From: Pyrocephalus nanus
Taxonomy: Eukaryota > Chordata > Aves > Passeriformes > Tyrannidae
Length of the DNA: 64,000 nucleotides
Reading direction: 5' to 3'
NCBI GenBank assembly: GCA_038380795.1
Contig: CM076267.1
Coordinates: forward strand, 11,205,501 to 11,269,500
Shown here: piece after piece, positions 51,697-63,438 of the stretch
Layout of the letters: each line of letters opens with the position of its first letter
Numbering within the stretch: position 1 is the first letter of the stretch
The notes under the pieces: model-generated
What the model was told of the DNA's origin: nothing
The model's input: only the letters and a program-made list of their open reading frames with translations
The model's database searches: none
Program-made: the position numbers and the translations under genes

Positions 51697-51902
51697 GTAT
51701 CCTCCCTGGGCCTGTCTTGGAAGCTAGTTCTGCAGCCGCTCTTCAGTCATGATTGTTTCAAGATTAAAGGCCATTTCCCTGTCATTGCCAAGCCTTTTTC
51801 TTCTTGCTTTTCATCTCTCAGCATCACAGAATGTACCTGAATACTCTGAAGCTGAACATCAGCAGTGTGTCAGGAAAGAACATCCCACAATTGCTTTTGA
51901 AG
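51697..51902 (+). CDS. Candidate first coding exon of a secreted protein
   Basis: A TTTGTATTTCAG acceptor-like sequence ends at 51696, and a near-consensus donor (GAAG followed by GTAAGAG) begins at 51903. An in-frame TAG precedes the ATG at 51749, so translation could only start there. The 51 codons to the donor open with MIVSRLKAISLSLPSLFLLA, a textbook signal peptide: basic n-region with Arg and Lys, hydrophobic h-region, and a small-residue SAS before the likely cleavage site about residue 26. A short mature part, QNVPEYSEAEHQQCVRKEHP then TIAFE, follows, with one Cys. The exon would end after the first base of a codon. I do not recognise the protein, and no continuing exon was found. Hydrophobic ORFs next to a GTAAG donor also arise by chance in 64 kb. 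Confidence 0.2.
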
Positions 51903-52713
51903 GTAAGAGCTATTCCTGTTTCAGATTCTGGTAGGATGGTCCATTTCAGTCTAGTCTGTGCTGTTTTCCTTACCCCTGTAATCCACAGGCCAGTGAAAGT
52001 GGCCTGACAATCATTTTCCCATTGATGCTTTTACAGTGTTTTAATTTGAGGTTTCACAGCAGTCACTTAATACAGAAAGATTTGGAACTACTGGTCTAAG
52101 AATCTCCATTTTCTACTGTGCTGCAGGCCCCCTGTAATCCTGTGCCACGCTGAAACCGTGTTTAAGTTTCGTTTTCTCTAACGGGATTCATTAATGCTTG
52201 TATACCTCACCTGGCTTGCTGGAGCCAGACACTTAATAAGTGAAATGTGATAGACAGTGTGGACACACTTGAATGCAGGAGAAGTAAGTTGATTTAAAAT
52301 TGCAGGGAGTGGTGGCCCTTTTGTTTGTAGCTTTTTTTGTTTGGTTTGGTTATGTATTTGTCACCTGTGCCAGTAGTTTTTCTGTCATTCATCTGGGCAA
52401 TTAACTTGAATGTGAGAGGGGTCCTTTGTGTGGCAATGGGCAATCTTTTCACTGTTCTTTTGAAGCATGGAAATTCTCTTATCTTTATCCCAGTCAGATT
52501 TTCCATGAGCATACATGTATTCCTAATAATGTACTCTGAATACACTTATCCACACGACAGGTAGATCATTATACTGGTACCACCATTATTTCAAAATACA
52601 CTCCAGACTGGTGTGTTAAGCTCAGTGTGCCAGCATGAGCAGCTGCTGAGTCTCCTTGCTAAAAATGCTTTCCTCCTAAATGCTGAAATATCGATTTCGG
52701 TTTCCATTTAAGG
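51903..52713. other. Noncoding sequence after the exon candidate
   Basis: There is no recognisable second exon, repeat or RNA gene. A GGAACTACTGGTCTAAG motif near 52085 faintly recalls old hAT-type DNA transposon ends but is too short to call. Confidence 0.45.
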
Positions 52714-52808
52714 CTTTGCAATGCATCTCCAGTTACATTCTTTGCTAAAGGCAATTAAGTACCTTGCAATGTGTCTCTAGTTAGGTTCCTTGCTAAAGGC
52801 AATTTAGT
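52714..52808 (+). repeat. Tandem duplication, two 48-base units
   Basis: Unit 1 starts with CTTTGCAATGCATCTCCAGT and unit 2 with CCTTGCAATGTGTCTCTAGT. Both end in TTGCTAAAGGCAATT(A/T)AGT. Over 47 compared positions I count 8 differences, about 83% identity, with no gaps. Six of the eight differences are transitions. This is a local duplication of unique sequence and not a known element. Confidence 0.85.
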
Positions 52809-55800
52809 TGTGATTTTGTGACCTTTGAGATAGAGTTTCCAGGAAGAAAGTAGTCAAAGGCATCCTTGCTGACCTTTCAGGATTCTTCTAGAGAGCTTTA
52901 CTATTCTTCGCAGAGAAGGAAACTCTTGTCTCTTAAATTGGAAAGTTTAAGAGATTTCTTGTCTGTTTTCCATTACCCATGCCTTAAAGGTTTAAGTGGA
53001 TTAAAATAAATTAGTAAAATCTTTAAGCCTATATGATACAGCACTGGCTCTAACCTTGCTCCGGTAAATAAACCTTGATTTTAATTGCTAAGTAAGTCTA
53101 ACCATCTGCTTTAACTGGGTAGGGCCAAAAGCAGAAACCCTTGCTGTTGAAACATGGTGAACCTCAGTGGGATATTAAATAGATAATAAAATAATGATGA
53201 TGTTATAGATACAGAAAAGAGAAAAAGTGTTGCTCTCTCTATTAACCAGGAGCACCAAACTTTGAGTTTATAGAGGCTATGTCTGTGTGATCCAGCACTG
53301 AGGTAAATCATTCCGCATTAATTAATTCTTTCATTGCATTAGGAGCCCCAGTTCCTGCTGTTGAGGAATTGGTGGGCATTTTTTGGCACTCAATATGAGT
53401 GCTTCTCCACAGAATTGGTGGCTATGTAAATATACTCATAATCTGCCAGTTTGCTTTGTTTTAATCAAGCATGAATATTTCACAGAAAAAAAATAATTTG
53501 TCTTCCCCTTTCAGTGTTCTTGTTCCCTTTCTCTCTTCAGTGATAGAGGACAAAAAACGTTGGTTAATTAGAACTTGACAACTGTGCAAAAGAAAGATTG
53601 AAATTGCAGACACATCAAGAAAATGACCCAGATTATCATTTGAGTCTTTTAAACCCAAGTTAGATTCAGAGTTATTGTTTTTTCTCAGCACTTGTTTCCT
53701 TGTGACTGTTCATGATAGTTTAATCTTATGTTTTCTGCTGCAAGGCTCAGCTGGAAAATACACTGGAATAAAATTAAAGGCACCTTTTTTCCACTGCACA
53801 TATCTTTTAAGATCTGTGGAAGAAGGCTCACACATCCAAAACCATATCTCAGTTCATAATCTAATTTACCTTAAAGCTATGCCCTGTTCTGATGCCAGCA
53901 CATGCAGGTTTAGGCTGCAAAGGGGAGAAATAGAGGAATCTTCATTTTATGTAGATTTTATGTGCTGTTCCAGATTACTCTAGGATGTCTCTGCTTAACA
54001 GTGAGGCTCATGGGCTTTCTGTGGGTCCCCAAATGCATTGTGTCATGGATCACAACCTGATACGCAATGGGAATGTGTAAAGATTGAAAGAATGACCCCA
54101 GCAGCCCTGCTGATGCTCCTGCTGCCAGGGGAAAAGGATTATGTTACATCAGCAATTTTCAGTGGATGGACCATAATAATAATAAGGCCCCTGACCATTC
54201 AGTCATACAGGATGCATTAATTTACTGCCAGAATGAAAAGGTTAACAAAACAGTTTATGTTACAAAGGGGTTGAATAGCTTCTTTTTCACAGCCTTGCTA
54301 GCCAGGCTTCCCATCACCAGGCAAGTGGGATGCCATAACATGTTTTGTGTTGTCTAATCTTCAGTTCCCACCTTGCTTGTGCTCAGTCTCTTTTTGTTGT
54401 ACTTTCCCCTAGATGAGGATATTCTTAACATCAGTTGACTGGATAATATCCCTGTTGTGGAAAAATCCAAGTAAAACTTCTTTCTGTTAATCTTTTCCCT
54501 TATTTCCTGAGAAGTTATGTATTTTCTACGTCATGCTTATTGTATCTCATTCACACTAGTGAACCATCTGTTTGAATTGGTATCTCTTTTTATTGCTATG
54601 AGAGTGCTAAGAAAGACAGAGGACAATACAGGCCATACTCATTTAAGGAGAAAGGAGTCTACACGTGCAAAATGCTTTTGCTTTAGCTGTGTTCAGACAA
54701 AATGCCTGTTTCTTTACAGAGTTCATTCTCCAAACCACCTGCTGGTACTTGTGACCTAGAGAAAATGGTCTAGACAAGTCGTGGGACATAAATTCTGGGT
54801 CTAAATATACTTTACATTCTAAAGATAAAGTTTGCACTGCCAGGAGAGATGCAGGCTGGGAAGGGGCCATAAGCTGAATGGTTTATCCTAGGCAGCCTGC
54901 ATAGAGATTGTAAGGAACATGTTAGGAATTTCGTGCTTGCAAACACTGTCCTATGTTTTTGCACAGTACCAAACTAACACAATGGTGCCCCAATTTCCCT
55001 GGGGCTTATAAATGATGCTCATTGTACAATACACCAACAATAATAATGTACCCAGTTTGGGCTTTTCATAATTAGATTGTTCTACTTTGTGCTTATAGGA
55101 AATCCAGTTAAAGTTTGATTTCCCTTGTTAGATCAATAAGAAAATGATCTTCTACTTCCCAGGAGGCTGTTTCTGGTGTTTTATTACCTGTTATGCTGTG
55201 AGTGGGTAGCTACACTAAGGGTCTTGCATGCTTGTTTGTTTTCCAGTGACTTGAGAAATTAGTGAAACAAGACAAGTATATCCTTAGTGCATCCTTTTTC
55301 ATTTATACATGCATGAACACATGCATCCAAGTCCCATTTCACAGAACAGTTTGTCATCCTGGCACTCTATCCCTGTGGACCACTCTGGTAAGCTGAACAC
55401 CAGAGAAATCTTTTCTAGGTCTTGTCAATCATGTTTATCTTTCTCATATTTTCCATATTCATCTTATAAACAATAGATCGATCCCTCCATTTGCAACTGG
55501 GCGATACCTGTGCCATACTTGTCCTGGTTACTTGTTGTACAGCTATTTCTTGGACATAAAGCATCTTTGCTATTCATTAAAGACATTTGGAGTTCCTTTG
55601 TAACATGCCCCTTAGGAAAGCCAGAAACATCTTCCACACCGATAGTATGTAAAGTTTGTTATTTTGAGAGCCAGAGCCATGAGTGACATGTATAGATGTT
55701 TGTAATGGCTGCAGAGCGCTTGGTTTCAGCTTGTTTACCAAGGAAATGCTTAAGAGTTTGCAAACTCATCTGTGTTTCATGAATCATTTGGACGTTCACA

Positions 55801-57199
55801 ACTTCACTACAAAGGAGTTGTAGACATGTTTCCACTTGCAGTTTCTACCATTATTTATTTCTCATTAGTTTTATCCATTAAATCACTATGCTCAGGAAAA
55901 AGTATCACAGACTTCCCAGCTTTTTCTCTGTTCTGTCTCCCAGGGCTTTCTCCCCTGGGTCATGGCAGTTAGGGTAAGCTGGAAGAACATCATTTGGTCC
56001 TTGCTTTATTAATTACAGCCTGTCTTCATCTATAAAAACACTTCAACTGATCCCATGCTGAAGAAGAGCAGAGAGAGGTGGACTTGCTTAAATAGTTTAT
56101 ATCTCAGATCTTCTCAGGACTACAAAGCTCAGCTTTGCAGACTGTATCATCATGGCTGGTGTGAGTTCTCAATGTGTGGCATTTGATCCATTGTCTAATC
56201 CTCAATCTCTCCTAGATGCAGACAAGTTTCTCTGCCTGTTGCCTCAGGTTTTCAAAATGAATTAGTTTGGAAGTGTTTAAATCTGGGGTTTTACTTCAAA
56301 CTGTCTGTAATTATTACCCCCTACCTGAAAAATGTGATTCAGATGACTATAATGTAGGTTGCTATATATTTTCTCGATATTTTATTTCTTTAAAAAACAT
56401 TTTATTGAAACGTGGCCAGCTTCAAATACTGAAACCTGTGGGGAGCAGCTAAGTGTTCGCTTGTTGTATTGAAAGCAAAAGCTGTTTTAACTTTGTGGGC
56501 TGAAGGATAATGAGGTATGATTTATTTCTTTAGAAGGTTCTTTACATTTCACCCAGCACCCCCACTAATGTTGAATTGGTCACTAATACATTATTCCCTT
56601 TACTGTTTATTGACGGGGGAAAAAAGCACATTAGCATTCATCAACTCCAAAGGCCAGCTGGGAAAGCCTCTTAGGAAATTCTGGTAAAGATTTATTTACA
56701 CTTTCCTTGAGCAAGTAAGATCTTGACAATCCAAACCAAAATTTTAGTTAATGAAGGATGAAGATTGTGGAGTGAAGTATTAGAAGTGTATCTGGCTAAG
56801 CATCAAAGGGAAGGCAAAATACACTATAGAAGAGTTGTCTTCTAGCTCACAGCCTTGATGCCCTTGAATGTCCAGACAGGGAGTCCAAATGTTAACTAGT
56901 GATGGAGTGTTGACTGGAAACCGGTGTAATCCTGTGGGTCCTTCAGAATACTTAACCTTCAGTGCATTTCAGTATGGATTTTATATCCATTAAGCATGCC
57001 TTGTGGCAATTTTCTTTTTAATCTTGAAAAATAGAACTGTGGCAAATGAAGCTGATATGTTCTTCTTTAGATTTTAGATTTTTTGGAAAATTATGACGGA
57101 TAAAGCCATAAATATACAGTGGTTAGGGAAGTAATTTTCTCTCAGGCAAAACTTCTGAAAATTACACCCTACGGCTCTCAATATATTTTTCATTCCATA
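52809..57199. other. Unique noncoding sequence
   Basis: No gene, RNA or family repeat was recognised. A run of ATA units (54172-54183) and several short T runs are present. Open frames up to 102 codons have no known match. Confidence 0.5.
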
Positions 57200-57282
57200 A
57201 TAATAATTATAACAGTAATGATGCTAGTTCTTTGACACTTTCTCATTAATGGTGTCCAAGGCACTTCACAAATAATTGCAGT
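57200..57282 (-). mobile_element. MIR-type amniote SINE fragment
   Basis: The AT-rich TAATAATAATTATAAC stretch is followed by CTAGTTCTTTGACACTTTCT, then ATTAATGGTGTCCAAGGCAC and TTCACAAATAATTGC. This is the layout of the end of amniote MIR-like SINEs, where an ATT-rich segment is followed by 'tagcgcttttcatcagtagatctcaaagcactttacaaa'. The core and head parts expected downstream are absent or decayed. Confidence 0.5.
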
Positions 57283-59825
57283 GAGATTTGATTGAAAAAA
57301 TTATTCAGTATGCTGTTTCTTGGGGCCTCAAGAAGAAAAGGGAGTTTGGAATGGAAGAGTGCCCTTCTTTCACGAAATGCTTTAGATGGAATAAATCATG
57401 ACAAGCAGGGGAGAAAGGAAGACTTTGCAGTGAAGCTTCAGGAAGCAAAGTGATCAGTTAACTCATATATTGGAGTGAGGGAAGGTAAAAGTTTAAAGAG
57501 GTACAACAGCTCAAGAGGAGGAGCAGCCTCTGACCATGAATGGTGGTGTTGATGAGAGGGGGGCATCTTCAGCAGCGTGAGTTAGACTCCCAGTGTGGAA
57601 GAACAGGTGCTCCAGTGTATTATGTGTGGACCAAGGCCATGAAAAACTCATGTCACCAGCAGAGTAGCTTATTAATATTTCCTAGAGGTACCGCAGGAGT
57701 AACTGTGGCTAACAGCAGTTGTTAACAGCAGCGTGTGCTCCTGTCTTTGGCACCAGGGTTGGATCTGGGACACAGAAATGGGCAGCCTTTTTTTCAGATC
57801 CCAGGCACACACCAGAGAAAGGAAACAGGGTGGAAAGTAAAGCAAAGTGTTCATCTTCTTTTTCTGTGGTTCGGTTGCAAGCAAAGACGTGCCTTACAGA
57901 GACCTTATTCTCAGTTTTAAAGTTTACTTTGTATAGCTTTCTAACTGAACAAGCTTGTGTGCCAGTGATACAGCAGGCCTCATTTATTTAGCACATCTGC
58001 TTCTGATGAGTGTTAATATATCACATGCTCCTGAAACCTTCCATTCAAGGGTGTCATTATGCTTTGATAAAGTTCACTTTATACCAGCAATCTCATAAGA
58101 CATATTCTTGTTTAATCATGCGGGGTTCACCCTGGAAGGCTACGAACAGTCTGAGCTCAGTCAAGCACTGAAGTCAAGTACTTACATTGAAGTGGGATTG
58201 TGTACTTGAAACCAAGAGTATGCTAATGTGCTGGGCTAGGCCACAGTCAAAGTGCACAGCACTGGAACATCAATTCTGTAAATGGAAACCCTACCATATA
58301 ATTTTGTTTCTAAAGTGTTATACTGTCAGAACGCTGATAGGTCCAGCTGGACAAATTGTTTCTTCTAACATGGCTGGCTCAAGTGGTTAAGTAATCCAAC
58401 ATGTTCTTTGGCTTAGTATAGGATTAGCTGGATGAAAGTCTGTGATCTGCAATACACAGTAGACCGGGTTAGAGGTTTTTATGATAATTTCTAGCTTTGG
58501 GAGGTGCAGATAAAATCCTCAAGAAACTCTTCCTTTGGCTTAAAGAGCTCTGACTTCATAGATCATCCATCCTTTCCTTTTTATAATATTGGATGATCCA
58601 TACAATGTATTTCAGTGGAAGTGCTTGAGTTGCAAAATTCAGATTTGCATTTTATACATTGGGATTGCGCAGTTTTACTGCAAGTCAGTAAAAGAGGTGA
58701 GGTGGAGGCCACTGACAAAATGTAGTTTCTGATAATTCTTTACTACTATTAGCCGGTGTCCAATTTAGAAATACTGATCCTTATGACAACAGCTTCATTT
58801 CAAAACACTTTCAGGAATTTACAGCCTCTGCTCTGATTCGTTCATTGCTGTAACTGACTCATGGTGGGACCTTTGTCCTCAGAAGCCTGGCAGTTAAACA
58901 TCACAAACTGTGCGTTTGACTGGGCATCTCCAGTTCAGCCTCTGGCGAGCCAGCAAAGAGGATCACCTTGTTCTCCAGATGTTCATCACAATCAGACACA
59001 TCTGCTTCCATGGCAGATCTGGCTAACTGCGGGTGAAATTCAAGGAGAGTTTAGCCCTGCTTTCTCTGCCCTCTCCTGCCTTCTTATTAGTCAAAATGGT
59101 TGTCCTTAATCTTGTATCACCTCTGCTGGCACAAGTGGCTGATGTGAACATGTAACTGTAAGGAAGTGAAAAAAATTTGCCTCCAGATGTGGAGGAGTCA
59201 GACTGAAGGATCCTTGAATGATGACAAAGGGGTGTTGTTGTTTTTTTTTTTTCCCATCAGACTGCAGTGGTGGTAGGAGCCAAGATGCAGCTTGCTTTCC
59301 TGTCTGAAAAGAGGGATTATGCTGATCAGAATGTCGTAGGAAACTGCAAGTGATGCATGAGCACTCACTTTATCTTTCTCAGGGAGGGAGATTGCGTGAC
59401 AGCTGCAGGGCTCGTCTCAGTAAACAATGGATCACAATACTTAAACATTTCAAAGTCCTTAAGAGAACAAGAAATCTCTGGGTTTGCTAGCACTGAGACT
59501 GTGTGTGGCACCAGTTAGCCAAGTTTCATGAGATGTGATGGGACCATGCAGTGCTGTGTGGGGCAGCAGGCAAGGTTGTTGAGGAGAGGGAGGCAGTGTA
59601 AGTTTGCCCCAGCTGACAGACTGCTGAGGGAAACCAAAGCCATTCTTTCCATAAAGTCCTGGGCTATGTAGACACACACCTTTGGTACTGTGAATCTCAG
59701 GCAAGGCAAATTGACACACTTATTTCTCATGGATGTGCATCCATTACAACACCCCCAGCACTGTGCCATCCCCTCTTGTTTTTCATTGGCCATAGACAGT
59801 GAGGACCTGCAATAGTATATATGGA
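57283..59825. other. Unique noncoding sequence
   Basis: No gene was recognised. A perfect octamer ATTTGCAT lies at 58643-58650 and a T run at about 59239-59252. Frames of 92 codons or fewer have no known match. Confidence 0.5.
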
Positions 59826-59965
59826 CTTCCCATCCCTGGAGGTGTTTAAAGGAGGAGTAGATGTGGTCCTTATGGACATGGATTAGTGGTGGACTTGGCA
59901 GTGCTGGCTTAACAGTTGGACTCGATGATCTTAGAAGTCTTTTCCAGCCTAAATGGTTCTATGTT
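59826..59965 (+). mobile_element. CR1 LINE, truncated 3' end
   Basis: This is about 140 bases of the CR1 3' terminus in plus orientation. It contains CATCCCTGGAGGTGTTTAAA, a GTAGATGTGGTCCTTATGGA block, TTAGTGGTGGACTTGGCAGT, GTTGGACTCGATGATCTTAG and TTTTCCAGCCTAAATGGTTC, ending in TATGTT. It belongs to the same general subfamily as the copy at 30957-31358. The terminal octamer tail is reduced to a single degenerate unit. Confidence 0.93.
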
Positions 59966-62630
59966 ATCTGGGGTTTGAGGTTTTGTGGGGGTCTGGGCAA
60001 TAGGAGCCATGCTGAACAGGGAAGAACCTCTCATGTTACAGGACTTCTTTCCCAATCCCCAGCCTGAGGCCTGGGGATTCACCAAGTGGAGAGTCTTCTG
60101 GCTCCTGGAAGTCTTCCGGCTCTCTACCTGGGGCAGGTCTCAATTGAGCTTCTGGATGCCCTTCACCATGAGCAAATAGGAACCCAAATGAAATTGAGAA
60201 TGGGCTGAGACTGACCTCTCTGATGGAGCAGAACTGCTGAATACTGTAGAAATGTGCAAATTGGGAATGTGAATTGCAGTTCTTCAATACCCTTCCTTCA
60301 GGTGGCCCCAGAACAACTTATCAGCACATTGTCCCATACTGGAAATAAGCACTAGTCGTGCTTGTTATCTGGTGTTTTCTTTATCCAGGATTGAATCCCT
60401 GAGTTCTTCCTCCTATATTGGTGTGTTTTGCCAGCTGGTCCATATTAATAATAAAAAAGTAAATAAACAAGCAGATATAAATTGTTCTTTTGTAAAAATT
60501 GGGTTTGGACTAAGTTCTTTTTTCTCCACATTGAAACAATTTAGCAACACTTGTTTTTAAGAAATTATTAAAATTTAGGAAATGAAGTCAAAATGCTTGG
60601 TATGCAATAGCCATACCTAAGGCCTCCTGTACATCGTGTGCATTACAGATAACTAGACCTTGATGCACCAGCCAGTATCCCTAAACCCACTGAATAGTTG
60701 GAAGTACTGAGATACTCAATAGTTTCATGATTTGCCCAAGACAGAGGACTATTGGGCTCTTGGGGCCTTGCCTACATCTACGGATGTCGTTTCTCTCTTG
60801 GGATGGAAGAAGCTCAAGGTCAGTTCAAGGAGGAGCTGTAAACAGTGCAAGGGGAGAGGCACAAAATTGTCTAGGTTTGATGTATCTTTAAGTGCTTACT
60901 ATGTTTATTGTGATTCCTGTGTCTCTGTGGAGGTACGACCTGAGTCTTTGTTTTGGGGCTTTTTTCCCCCTTTGGTATGGTAAAAAACAGAACCTTTTCA
61001 TCTGTCTTGTTCTATTCCTTGGTAGCTGAGGGATAGGACTATTCCTTCTTATTCTTTCTTTATCCAGTCTTTTCCTATCCACTTATCCTTGGACAGTTTG
61101 GAGAGGGACTTAAGCAACTGTCTTGCTTCTTGGATCTCATGGAAAGGGAATGGCTCGCTGTAAGCTGCTATCACAGTGACCTGCAGGCCACTCGTGGTTT
61201 AGCTCATTGTTCTTTCATCAGAGAAGGAGTTTCGTGGTTGGTCAAGACAGGAAAAAATGTTTGAGTGGGTGGCAAATGAGGTAGAAATGTGGGTAGAAGG
61301 TGAAGACTGCTTGAGAAAAGAAAGTGGGAGCGCGAAGAGAGGTGAATGTGAGGTCAGAAGGGTAAACTGAATGACACCATAAAAATGAGACATCTGGAAG
61401 AACATCTGAGCTAGGTTTGGATGTTGAGGGGAGAGTTTGGCCCATTTTGTAGAAGGGCATGTACTCTGTCAACAGTCTTCCAAGTCCTCATAGCTGTGAG
61501 TGGAGATCAGAGATTTAGGAAGACAATGAAGTTAGAAATTGCAGCAGTTGGGATGAGGACATATTTAATGTACAATTAGAGATTTCAACAGATCAGGTTA
61601 AAAGAAAGAGAGAATACCAGTAATGAGGTGGAGGTGGTGATGGGAAGACAAGACAGCAGGGTGATACGTATGTGTAGGAGGACTTCTGGGGTAAAGCCAG
61701 ATTGAGCTTTTTGGCCTCATAAGTAAAGTTGAGTTCTGAGCGATGACACATTTGTTTGCTCAGCTCTGCCTGCGCAGCAAAAGAATTCTCCCTCCCCTGA
61801 TAAATTTGCTAAATTGTGGAGTGGCTTTGCTTTGTGGAGGCTACTTTTACAACTCAGCATGGGGAGGGAGTGAAAGTTAATGTCCAAAGTCTATTGCACT
61901 AATCTATGGTGTGACCTACAACAGAGAGAGAAAATTTAAAATGAAGCTGATACTAAAATGTGATTCCTTGTCAGTCCAATAAAGATAATGCTGTAATTTC
62001 ACTTTAACTTCTATGAATTCTTGGAACTGTCCACACTTGCAGTATTTGAGAAGACAGGTGGTAGCATGCATGGGTGGGTAGTCATTGCCTTCTGAGCTTT
62101 GGTTACAGCCTTGTTTCCATTGTCTCTGATGGGTTCTGGTCAGTGGCTCACACAGAATGGAAACTGTGACCTCACTCTTAGCAAGCAACTGTCTACTTCA
62201 TGAAAAATGCTCTGAATACTGAGGATAGTTGAAGCAGAGGATGGTCTGAGATGGTAGGTCTGATTCTGAAAAGGGGACGTTTCATCATCTATGCCAAGGA
62301 GACATCCTGAGGCCTTACGTTTTATTACAAAGTTATTTGCATCTGTTGGTCATGGTTGGGATCCAATACTGAGAGTCCTTCATGCTGGTGGGTGGTCTGA
62401 AAAAAAACCAAGTGTCTGAGTACTTGCAAACTGGAGTATCTGCCAACCATTATACATAATTTGCCCTGGGCTGGGGTGAAGCAAACCAAAAGGGGAGGAG
62501 ATTGAACAAGTTATAGAAGTCATGGCTGTCATCTGGGCCTCACCAGGAGTGCTGAAATACTCACACACAGTAATTAAGCATGCCATGAATTAGTAAGCTA
62601 AGAGAACTTAGACCATGCTGAGGCAGTAAG
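59966..62630. other. Unique noncoding sequence, partly purine-rich
   Basis: 61210-61700 is strongly purine-rich on the plus strand, with many GAAG, GAGG and AAAGAAAGAG words. No repeat family could be assigned to it. Near 60700-60740 a GATTTGCCCAAGACAGAGGA line weakly recalls MIR. A perfect octamer ATTTGCAT lies at 62335-62342. No gene was recognised. Confidence 0.5.
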
Positions 62631-62803
62631 GAAGCACTTAATGAGGGGTCAAGTTAACACTGCCCAAAAGTAGGTCTGAATATCTGTACAAAAGGTATTT
62701 ATTTATTTATTGCCCTTGAGTCTTACAGGCCCAAAGTGCCATATGTATGCTCTACTTCATTGCTCAAACTTTCACTGCTTAATCAGCCTATTTTACAGGA
62801 GCT
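62631..62803 (+). repeat. Dispersed repeat, copy 2 of 2, family unknown
   Basis: This is the partner of 45402-45581 in the same orientation. Shared landmarks are GAAGCACTTAATG, GGTCAAGTTAACACT, CAAAAGTAGGTCTGA, AGGTATTTATTTATTTATT, a CTTTCACTGCTTAATCAGCC block and a final GGAGCT. This copy has an extra TTTA-like unit in the middle. Similarity fades on both sides, so the true element may be longer than shown. Confidence 0.6.
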
Positions 62804-63362
62804 ATACACAATGTATGGGGTTCAGGTTGTCTTTCCTGGAATTGGGACTCTCTGAATCTTCCTTCGTGTTTAACTTCCCTATCTTCTCCCCTTAAGGTCT
62901 TTTTGAAGCTTTTCTCTGCAATCCTAGGATAGAAGCATGGTTAAATAGGAACATTTTACACAAAAATCCTTGGTCCTGTTCAGTTTAGTTTCTTTTGCTT
63001 TGGACTAGGAAATCCATGCTGAGAATTATTTTGCAAGAGCTGTTCCTGAATAGCACAGTGGGTAGCTGTACTCGGGGCACCTAGCAATGGCTTGGCAATT
63101 CCAAGGCATGGGCATTTAACCTCTCAGCTCTTATGTGATGTGTGCTGGACACACAAAGCTGTTGCAGCCTGCTCAGGATGGGAGTGACAAGTGGGCTTAA
63201 GTGAGATGAAGCAGTAAATGCTGCCTTTCAGATACAGAAGTCTCAACTCAGTGTTTACATATTTCTTTCCTCCAAAACACACAGAGTAAGGGTGAGGTGG
63301 GGAACACCTGATTTTGAGGAGATGAAGACTGAAGTATTACCAGGTTTACCACATCTTTAGAA
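62804..63362. other. Unique noncoding sequence
   Basis: No gene or repeat was recognised between the dispersed repeat and the imperfect inverted repeat that follows. Confidence 0.45.
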
Positions 63363-63438
63363 GCTGATCCAAACCCCATCAAGCTCAGTGGAAAACTGCC
63401 AATGATTTGAAGAGTGTCTGGATCAGGCCCTTAAGCCC
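63363..63438. repeat. Imperfect inverted repeat, possible old MITE-like element
   Basis: GCTGATCCAAACCCCATCAA at the left and GTGTCTGGATCAGGCCCTTA at the right face each other, with TCAGTGGAAAACTGCCAATG between. This layout resembles a palindromic interspersed sequence common in reptile genomes (a GATCCAAA..TTTGGATC hairpin with 'cattgacttcaatggg' arms). Decay is strong and the family is not named. Confidence 0.35.
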
